Shown: piece by piece, positions 24,160 through 28,830 of the stretch | How the letters are laid out: the number at the start of each line of letters is the position of its first letter | Position numbering within the stretch: the first letter of the stretch is position 1 | Assembly: GCA_964409165.1 (NCBI GenBank) | Contig: CAYPCH010000038.1 | Span: 1-28,830 of the forward strand | Reading direction: 5' to 3' | Origin: CAYPCH01 sp964409165 | Lineage (GTDB): Bacteria; Bacillota; Clostridia; Acetivibrionales; Acetivibrionaceae | Length of the DNA stretch: 28,830 nucleotides | Program-made: the position numbers and the translations under genes | The notes under the pieces: model-generated | The model's database searches: none | What the model was told of the DNA's origin: nothing | Seen by the model: the letters and a program-made list of their open reading frames with translations, nothing else

Positions 24160-24293
24160 TTTCAATTTTCTTTTAAATTTTTCATCTCTATTGAACAAGG
24201 TAAAGATTTCCATAATGCTTAAATATCAACAATGTTTATATCAAACATCAATTTTTATGATAATTATTCTGTAATATATATAATCTGATACTC

Positions 24294-24317
24294 TATAATT
24301 CCTCTCTAGGAATTATA
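24294..24317. promoter_or_regulatory. Perfect hairpin in the divergent region
   Basis: TATAATTCCT (24294-24303) and AGGAATTATA (24308-24317) are perfectly complementary with a 4-base CTCT loop. It lies midway between two divergent genes, so it is not a normal terminator; operator or leader hairpin are the options. Confidence 0.45.
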
Positions 24318-24454
24318 TAACAATAGGGCTGGAATGGCAAGAATTATTTATGTTTACTCTTATAAATCTACCTGATAAATATGCAAAATAAGTATAAATT
24401 GCATGGTTATTGTTGAAAAAACAAAGTAATTATGATAAATTAGAGAAATTGAAG

Positions 24455-24477
24455 TGCGATGCAGATTCTTTATCGCA
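24455..24477. promoter_or_regulatory. Operator-like motif TGYGAT-N11-ATCGCA, copy 2
   Basis: TGCGAT (24455-24460), 11 bases, ATCGCA (24472-24477), again with GAA before and TTCAAT after. It lies 47 bases upstream of the ligase start, where a repressor would act. Half-sites, spacing and flanks match copy 1. Confidence 0.6.
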
Positions 24478-24524
24478 TTCAATATAGGATGTTGCTTATT
24501 AAATTCATTTAGGGGGAATGTATA

Positions 24525-26012
24525 ATGAACTACTGTGAATTGTTATTCAACGCAAATGGAAAGAGCCTTGACTACGAAGCACTTATAGACACGGAGAGTG
24601 GAAAAAGGCTTACATACAGAGAACTTGAAAATGAAGTTAAAAAGGTTGCAAGTTATTTAGTTGAAAAGGGCTACAAACCCGGAGATGTAGTAGCTACACA
24701 TCTTTATAACAGTAATGAAGCTGCTGTACTACTTCTTGCCGTTCAATACATAGGTGGTGTCATATGTCTTGTTGACCCTCTTTATAAAGCAAATGAAGTC
24801 TTATACTACATAAAGGATTCTGGTGCAAAATGCCTTATAACTTATCTCGAAGAAAAAGACATTCTACTTGAACCAGACTTAAAAACAGAAATACTGAATA
24901 TCAATATATTGGAGAACGCTCTCAAAGATTTTATTTTTAATACAGGCATGGAGTTCTATAACTATAAAGAGAACGAGCTTGCAATGCTTTTATATACTTC
25001 AGGCTCAACTTCCGCTCCAAAGGGAGTAATGCTTTATGCCAGCTGTTTCTTCACTTTTCTTAAAAAAAGCAATAAATCAATGTATTGTTATAATCCTGAA
25101 GACCGGTTATTATGCTTTGTGCCTTTTTCACACGGTTACGGCTCTCTTTCTCTTCTTATTCCAGCACTCGACGGAAAAGCCGCAATTGTATTTCAAAGAT
25201 CCTTTCAGCCTGTAAAAATTGCAAACACAATATTGGAAGAGAATATAACCCACATTTTCGGTGTACCGGCTCATTACCAACAGCTTTTAAGATACGAATC
25301 CATATACGGTACATTAAGAAAGCTTAAGGCTGCTTTTTCTGCTGCTGCCCCATTAAGCTATGAAACAGCTTTAAATTGGTATAAAACCACCGGGATATAT
25401 CTTGATGAAGGGTATGGCATGACCGAGGCAAGCACACTTATAGCTACAAGAATGTCAATGCTTCCTGAGCCATCCGGAAATGTCGGGTTTCCTCCAGAAG
25501 GTATTATAAGAATTGAAGCTGTAGACGAAAAAGGCAATGTTTGTGATGACGGAATTATCGGAGAGTTGAGATTGAAAGGTGAGGGTATTACTCTCGGATA
25601 TTTGAACAAGCCGAAAGAAACAGCTGAAAGACTAAGAGAGGGATGGTTTTATACCGGTGATTATGGTTACAGAAGAAGTGACGGGTCTTTTGTGATTTCT
25701 GGCAGGAAAACGGAATTCATTAACGTTGCAGGTCTTAAAATATCGCCTGTTGAAATAGAGGCAGTCCTCAATTCACATGAGGGTGTTATTGACTCAGCGG
25801 CAATCGGTATTGAAGACAATGTCTACGGCGAAGTGGTAAAAGCATTTGTAGTCTTGAAAGATAACTCAAAGGCTTGTGAAAGAGACTTGATACGCTATGT
25901 TTCAGGCAAAATCGCAAATTTCAAGGTACCCAAACAAATTGCCATAATAGAAGAATTCCCACGGAATAATCTGGGTAAAATTGACAAAAAGGCGTTAAAG
26001 AATTTATTTTAA
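24525..26012 (+). CDS. Orphan acyl-CoA synthetase/ligase of the ANL superfamily
   Basis: This 495-residue adenylate-forming enzyme should activate a carboxylic acid as acyl-AMP and then as a thioester. Motifs present: P-loop YTSGSTSAPKGV (157-168), adenine-binding YGMTEAS (297-303), the ribose-binding YTGDYGYRRSDG, the hinge GRKTEFINVAGLKISPVEIE and the catalytic lysine in NNLGKIDKKAL near 485. It is slightly short compared with the usual 500-550 residues. No carrier protein, thioesterase or beta-oxidation gene is near, so the substrate is unknown; a hydroxycinnamate such as ferulate released by the esterases, a fatty acid, or a carrier-protein-bound acid are all possible. AGGGGGAA lies eight bases before the ATG. 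It is divergent from the GGDEF-EAL gene and shares an upstream motif with it. Confidence 0.88.
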   Translation: MNYCELLFNANGKSLDYEALIDTESGKRLTYRELENEVKKVASYLVEKGYKPGDVVATHLYNSNEAAVLLLAVQYIGGVICLVDPLYKANEVLYYIKDSGAKCLITYLEEKDILLEPDLKTEILNINILENALKDFIFNTGMEFYNYKENELAMLLYTSGSTSAPKGVMLYASCFFTFLKKSNKSMYCYNPEDRLLCFVPFSHGYGSLSLLIPALDGKAAIVFQRSFQPVKIANTILEENITHIFGVPAHYQQLLRYESIYGTLRKLKAAFSAAAPLSYETALNWYKTTGIYLDEGYGMTEASTLIATRMSMLPEPSGNVGFPPEGIIRIEAVDEKGNVCDDGIIGELRLKGEGITLGYLNKPKETAERLREGWFYTGDYGYRRSDGSFVISGRKTEFINVAGLKISPVEIEAVLNSHEGVIDSAAIGIEDNVYGEVVKAFVVLKDNSKACERDLIRYVSGKIANFKVPKQIAIIEEFPRNNLGKIDKKALKNLF

Positions 26013-26043
26013 ATAATAAATACCCTTTAACATTTGCACAAAA

Positions 26044-26099
26044 CAATGGACGGCTCTTTTCTTCTACAATTTGTCGCAGAAGAAAAGAGCCGTCCATTG
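26044..26099. terminator. Long perfect hairpin after the ligase gene
   Basis: Arms 26044-26065 and 26078-26099 are perfectly complementary over 22 bp (outer end CAATGGACGGCTC) around a 12-base loop. It starts 31 bases past the ligase stop and 13 bases past the end of the nitroreductase relic, so it can serve both strands. The U-tract lies within the stem (CTTTTCTTCT), which is unusual for a simple terminator. Confidence 0.7.
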
Positions 26100-26111
26100 C
26101 TTTGCTGGCTT

Positions 26112-26241
26112 TACCAGCCGTTATAACGCACCTTTTCAGCTTCAAATCTTCTGGGTATCGTGAGTACCATATTTTTTTCATCAGGGTGACCTACTGCGAT
26201 TAGTGTCAAAGGTACATAGTTACTTTTAAAGTTGAAAGCAT
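26112..26241 (-). pseudogene. Relic of a nitroreductase C-terminus
   Basis: The minus strand reads FNAFNFKSNYVPLTLIAVGH, then PDEKNMVLTIPRRFEAEKVR, then YNGW and a stop at 26114-26112. This matches the end of NAD(P)H-dependent FMN nitroreductases, which typically finish with a VPLxLIAIGxP segment and a Tyr-Asn-x-Trp tail. A stop codon closes the frame just upstream, and the FMN-binding N-terminal part is missing. It is a remnant only. Confidence 0.65.
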
Positions 26242-26310
26242 TAAACTATGGGAGTTCTTTTTTTGTTTTGTTTACTACATCTGAAACTATTTGAATTTCT
26301 ACACAGTAAG

Positions 26311-26577
26311 CTATTTATCACCGTAGTGTGTTCTGCATTGAACAATAATAATTTGCTCGTTGTCGATACGGTAAATTATGCGGTTTGTTTCGTCAATTCG
26401 TCTGCTCCAAAAACCCTGAAACTCATTTTTCAATGGTTCGGGTTTCCCTATACCCTCATATCCATTACGGATAATATCTTGCAAAAGCTGATTGATACAC
26501 TTCAAGGTTTTTTTATCTTGCGTCTGCCAATATAAGTAATCCTGTCATGCTTCGGGCATGAAAGAAATCTTATTCAC
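26311..26577 (-). pseudogene. yoeB: YoeB-family mRNA interferase toxin with a nonsense codon
   Basis: The frame starts at GTG 26577, overlapping the antitoxin end by eight bases, and reads NKISFMPEA, stop, QDYLYWQTQDKK, then FEGIGKPEPLK-like GYEGIGKPEPLKNEFQGFWS, RRIDETNRIIYR and CRTHYGDK. YoeB proteins have Trp at the stop position (E. coli: SWDDYLYWQ), so TGG has become TGA at codon 11 (26547-26545). The catalytic Glu, Arg and the C-terminal His-Tyr are all intact. YoeB cleaves mRNA at the ribosomal A site. Restarting at an internal TTG (26505) would lose the first strand and helix, so an active toxin is unlikely unless UGA is read through or the base is a sequencing error. Confidence 0.85.
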
Positions 26578-26848
26578 GCTCCATAGCCTCCAATTCTTCC
26601 ATCGTCTTAACAACAACTTTACCCTCTTTAATTTGTGCTATGGCTTTCCTAAGCTGCTCTTGGTTGGCTTCGCTATAAAATGGGTCTGTCTCAGCTGAAA
26701 TCTCGAATGGTATTTTTTGTTGACGTACAACAGTTTTTGCAAATACATTAAAAGCAGTGGTCATATTCAAGCCGACCGCAGAGCAAAAAGTATCAAATTG
26801 CTTTTTCAAGTCCTCATCCATACGAATATTTACCGTTGTTTGAGCCAT
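26570..26848 (-). CDS. relB: RelB/DinJ-family antitoxin
   Basis: This 92-residue antitoxin partners the YoeB-type toxin just downstream. It begins AQTTVNIRMDEDLKKQF, the ribbon-helix-helix DNA-binding part of the RelB/DinJ family, followed by the conserved ARTVVRQQKIPFEI-type segment (here AKTVVRQQKIPFEI) and an acidic C-terminal region (TMEELEAMERE) that would wrap the toxin. ATG 26848 is preferred because AAAGGGG precedes it by six bases; an in-frame codon 18 bases earlier lies before that site. It keeps an intact frame although its toxin is broken. Such antitoxins repress their own promoter. Confidence 0.9.
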   Translation of the reverse strand: MAQTTVNIRMDEDLKKQFDTFCSAVGLNMTTAFNVFAKTVVRQQKIPFEISAETDPFYSEANQEQLRKAIAQIKEGKVVVKTMEELEAMERE

Positions 26849-26881
26849 ATTAAAAACCCCTTTCATTTATACAATATATAC

Positions 26882-26910
26882 ATTATAACAAAATATAGAT
26901 ACACTGTAAA
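26882..26910 (-). promoter_or_regulatory. Promoter of the antitoxin-toxin operon
   Basis: Minus-strand TTTACA (26910-26905), 17 bases, TATAAT (26887-26882), 34 bases before the antitoxin start. The alternating TATATA sequence between -10 box and gene may hold the autoregulatory site. Confidence 0.8.
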
Positions 26911-27147
26911 TACATTAGGCATACAATATCCCTCGGACTCAAAATCAAAATTCTCGAAGTATGAACCTATCTCTTTTTCTATTTTAAGGATTTTGCTAAG
27001 ACAATGGTAGTTTTATACACGATAACAATATAATCCCTTGTGGATAGTTTTAAATCTTTTAGGAATTAAACTCCATATTCTAGCTTGGTATAGCGATACC
27101 CCACAAAGGTATACTATTTTGTTTTCCTTCAAGAAGGTTTTCTTTTT
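26911..27147. other. Intergenic stretch without a recognised gene
   Basis: No supported gene is seen. A small inverted repeat, GGTAT-AGCG-ATACC, lies near 27089-27102. The AT-rich sequence around it shows no recognisable relic. Confidence 0.4.
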
Positions 27148-27354
27148 TTACTTCGTAGCCGACCCAATATATAGTAGCACAACATCTTCGTTTACTATGT
27201 CTCTATTGGCTTGAGATGGTGTATTCCTTCGTAGTTTTTTATTTAATTTCTTGGAGATTTTCACCTCACCATATCTAGGACCACCAACTCCCGCATTATT
27301 GAAGTCAGTTACTATATATTTATCCTGTGTGCTTTCACTCCCCCAAAAAAACAA
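27148..27354 (-). other. Unrecognised short reading frame, possible toxin-gene remnant
   Basis: A 68-codon frame reads FFWGSESTQDKYIVTDFNNA, GVGGPRYGEVKISKKL, NKKLRRNTPSQANRDIVNED and VVLLYIGSATK. The only start is TTG within a run of T, without a ribosome site, so it may not be translated. The composition, with Gly-rich and Lys/Arg-rich parts, would fit a broken C-terminal piece of a polymorphic toxin of the kind encoded at 28329-28830, but I do not recognise the family. Confidence 0.3.
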
Positions 27355-27438
27355 ACAATATATAAACCCTTCACCAAGGCTATTTTTTTAAAATCCTACC
27401 AGTATTTTACCATATCATTTTTATAATTGAAATACTCT

Positions 27439-27560
27439 TTATTCCTGTATTTCTGTTACTTCTTGTACCTTCTCAAACGACTTGTATTCCGTCTTTGATT
27501 TCATCATTCCATAGATTATTCTAACAGCCCTGCGAGATACGCAAACGAAGCCACAAGCCC
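27439..27560 (-). pseudogene. Remnant of a transposase C-terminus (IS110-like)
   Basis: One minus-strand frame reads VCVSRRAVRIIYGMMKSKTE, then YKSFEKVQEVTEIQE and a stop. The RIIYGMMK-x-KTEY pattern resembles the end of IS110/IS116/IS902-family transposases. The upstream part is replaced by the arm of the large inverted repeat. Family assignment is tentative. Confidence 0.45.
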
Positions 27561-27596
27561 TCGTTTGCGTATCTCGCAGGGCTGTTAGAATAATCT
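27513..27596. repeat. Perfect 36-bp inverted repeat with a 12-base loop
   Basis: Arm 27513-27548 (AGATTATTCTAACAGCCCTG and on) and arm 27561-27596 are complementary at every one of 36 positions. The left arm belongs to the transposase remnant coding frame, so the right arm is an inverted copy of it. No poly-T follows on either strand. A mobile-element end, a template-switch duplication and a bidirectional terminator are the options. Confidence 0.9.
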
Positions 27597-27599
27597 GTA

Positions 27600-27899
27600 A
27601 TACATAAAGGAATAAAATATTTTAAAAAACAAGTAGATTCAATTTTAATTGATTCTTTTGAATTCAAAAATATTACCTTGCATTTTGGGGAACTTGGCTA
27701 TACTGGCAAAGTTTCAGCCGTTATTGGTCTTAATTTGCTTGAGAAAATGAGGGCTGTAATTGATGTTGAAATTCCAGAGATTATTTTAAAACAGAAGAAA
27801 AAAGAAAGGTCACATCAGTTCAAACTGTGTGACCTAAAACTTTTGGATTGTTTTTTAAAATACTCTGTACACTTGTATCTATGCCAAAACAGAATCTAA
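27600..27899 (+). pseudogene. Relic of a retropepsin-like (clan AA) aspartic protease C-terminus
   Basis: The plus-strand frame reads KGIKYFKKQVDSILIDSFEF, KNITLHFGELGYTGKVSAVI, GLNLLEKMRAVIDVEIPEI and then unrelated sequence to a stop at 27899. The pattern, with a beta strand, then G(I/L)(I/L)G(M/L)(D/N)xL, then a-AVIDV, fits the second half of bacterial single-domain retropepsin-like proteases. The catalytic Asp-Thr/Ser-Gly part is missing, and the frame begins right at the inverted repeat. It is a decayed fragment, and the family call is by pattern only. Confidence 0.45.
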
Positions 27900-28307
27900 T
27901 GCAGATTCTAACATTTCATTAAAACTTGAAAATGTTTGCATTAGTTCTCCAGAAGGTTTATCCAACTCACAAAACATTCCATTTTTAGTATCGAAACAAT
28001 ACCATGTAATATCTGCATCTGCATAAAATAAGTAGTTTTTTAGTTCTTCATTTTCATGCCAAATAGCATTAGCATTATAAATATTTTCATCTGAGCTTTT
28101 TTTGACAGAGTAAACTACTAATCCATTGAAATCTATCCCATTTACCATTGTTACTAAGTCAATATACTCGTTTACATTGATGCTTCCATAAATATCTTGA
28201 ACCCACTTTTGAAATACAGCAATTTCCTTTTCTTCTGCATTACTAGAAATTGTTTTCCCATACTTTGCTAATGTTTTTGCTATTTGTTGAATTTTTTCAC
28301 TAATCAT
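27879..28307 (-). CDS. SUKH (SMI1/KNR4-like) immunity protein
   Basis: This 142-residue cytoplasmic protein has the SUKH-superfamily layout of the YrhA type: an N-terminal helical part (SEKIQQIAKTLAKYGK), then VNEYIDLVTMVNGIDFNGLV with the conserved Gly, an extended strand region ENEELKNYLFYADADITWYC, and a C-terminal helix SSFNEMLESALDSVL. SUKH proteins neutralise nuclease toxins of polymorphic toxin systems. It sits 21 bases downstream of the HNH-nuclease toxin gene on the same strand, the usual toxin-immunity order. GAAGGAG lies seven bases before the ATG. The pairing is inferred from position and family. Confidence 0.8.
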   Translation of the reverse strand: MISEKIQQIAKTLAKYGKTISSNAEEKEIAVFQKWVQDIYGSINVNEYIDLVTMVNGIDFNGLVVYSVKKSSDENIYNANAIWHENEELKNYLFYADADITWYCFDTKNGMFCELDKPSGELMQTFSSFNEMLESALDSVLA

Positions 28308-28328
28308 ATTTTTTCTCCTTCAGCCATC

Positions 28329-28830
28329 TTATTTGTTGGGATATACAAACCCATCTGGAATTGGCCAATTAGTTATTTCCACAGAATCTCCTGCTGATAG
28401 ACCTTTTGTAAGTGAATTTTGTGTATTTGTAATTACTTTATGATATGGGTCATTTTTTATCATAACTAAATTATCCATAGCATTTGTACCTCCACCATCT
28501 AAAGGTATTTTATGGTGTACTTGATAACCACTTGGAACTAAACCATCTTGCATCATTTGAATATCCGCATCTGATAGTCCTGCTTTTTTTAGTTGATTAG
28601 CTTTAACAGGGTCATTAGCAATGTTCTTTAAAAAGTTTTTCCTTTCGTTGCTATTAAAGGCTTTTCTTAAATCAGCAAGTTCTTGACCGCTTCTTTTTGT
28701 ATACTGAATAGTTTGAGTTTTTACATTTTTAAGTGTAACATTTTGTTCTTTCAATGTACCAGTAAAGTCACCAACTCCCTCATTACTATTATCGCCCATT
28801 TCCTTTTGCTTTTCAACCCTATCAGTGAAA
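28329..28830 (-). CDS. C-terminal part of a polymorphic toxin with an HNH nuclease domain, 5' end beyond the window
   Basis: The frame is open to the window edge (FTDRVEKQKEMGDNSNEGVG at the edge), so the apparent ATG at 28799 is internal and the N-terminal delivery part (for example LXG, RHS or filamentous) is not seen. The last 80 residues form an HNH/endonuclease VII-type nuclease: a helical lead-in (KNFLKNIANDPVKANQLKKA, GLSDADIQMMQDGLVP), the catalytic SGYQVHHKIPLDGGG with paired histidines, NAMDNLVMIKNDPYHK with the final metal-binding His, and a short tail ending VYPNK. Such C-terminal nuclease tips kill rival cells after delivery. The immunity gene follows after 21 bases. The effector class cannot be named without the N-terminus. 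Confidence 0.82.
   Translation of the reverse strand, partial: FTDRVEKQKEMGDNSNEGVGDFTGTLKEQNVTLKNVKTQTIQYTKRSGQELADLRKAFNSNERKNFLKNIANDPVKANQLKKAGLSDADIQMMQDGLVPSGYQVHHKIPLDGGGTNAMDNLVMIKNDPYHKVITNTQNSLTKGLSAGDSVEITNWPIPDGFVYPNK

Larger units (their letters stand above)
24014..24524. other. Divergent regulatory region between the GGDEF-EAL and ligase genes
   Basis: This 511-base AT-rich region holds no gene. It contains two copies of an operator-like motif (24137-24159 and 24455-24477) and a perfect hairpin (24294-24317). No cyclic di-GMP riboswitch (GEMM-type core) was recognised. A TATGAT at 24431-24436 might be the -10 box of the ligase gene, but no -35 box fits well. Confidence 0.5.

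Noticed and set aside
24014..24524. A cyclic di-GMP riboswitch before the GGDEF-EAL or ligase gene
   Set aside because: I looked for the conserved GEMM-type core and pairing elements on both strands and did not find them.
26311..26505. A short functional toxin starting at the internal TTG 26505
   Set aside because: It lacks the first part of the YoeB fold and a ribosome site; the frame clearly continues upstream to a GTG overlapping the antitoxin, interrupted by one TGA.
28329..28799. A complete gene starting at ATG 28799
   Set aside because: The frame is open to the window edge and the ATG has no convincing ribosome site; the protein is the C-terminal part of a larger toxin.
1..28830. CRISPR arrays, tRNA or rRNA genes
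   Set aside because: No regularly spaced short repeats and no cloverleaf or rRNA-like sequence were recognised on reading either strand.

Overview
The window looks like part of the chromosome of a low-GC, cellulosome-producing clostridium close to Clostridium (Acetivibrio/Hungateiclostridium) thermocellum. Five proteins or protein remnants carry type I dockerins with the two calcium-binding repeats and the Ser-Thr recognition pair typical of that group. The lichenase (LicB) and the xylanase modules are recognisable relatives of the C. thermocellum enzymes. No rRNA, tRNA or CRISPR array was seen.

Region 1 (1-7202, all minus strand) is for arabinose and arabinoxylan: the end of araD, araB, a polyesterase-like hydrolase, a CE1-CBM6-dockerin feruloyl esterase and a GH43-CBM6-CBM6-dockerin arabinofuranosidase. 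The hydrolase and the esterase look like one modular protein split by a one-base frameshift. Region 2 (7229-12040, minus) is an operon for a CUT1 sugar importer (two permeases, one binding lipoprotein, no ATPase) ending in a cytoplasmic serine hydrolase. Region 3 (12277-14981, minus) is a large GH11-CBM6-dockerin-GH10 xylanase with its promoter. Region 4 (15121-19459) holds licB (plus), a LacI-family repressor and a GH39 beta-xylosidase (both minus), bracketed by two direct copies of an unrecognised decayed repeat. Region 5 (19521-24013, minus) has a deleted relic of a second esterase-dockerin-hydrolase protein, then a membrane-anchored solute-binding-like protein directly abutting a membrane GGDEF-EAL protein. 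Region 6 (24014-26012) is a divergent regulatory region and an orphan acyl-CoA-ligase-like gene. Region 7 (26044-28830) is an accessory zone: a nitroreductase relic, a RelB/YoeB module whose toxin carries a nonsense codon, transposase and protease relics around a perfect 36-bp inverted repeat, and the C-terminal end of a polymorphic HNH-nuclease toxin with its SUKH-type immunity gene.

The genes combine sensibly. Secreted cellulosomal enzymes remove ferulate, arabinose and xylan chains from arabinoxylan and cut mixed-linkage glucan. The importer takes up the oligosaccharides, GH39 and the serine hydrolase can act on them inside the cell, and AraB/AraD feed arabinose into the pentose phosphate pathway. 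Three enzyme genes have near-consensus sigma-A promoters (TTGACA, 17 bp, TATAAT or TACAAT) followed in the leader by strong inverted repeats, which suggests control by repressors or by RNA hairpins. The most novel-looking items are the binding-protein/GGDEF-EAL pair with an operator-like motif shared with the divergent ligase gene, and the twin esterase-dockerin-hydrolase architecture.
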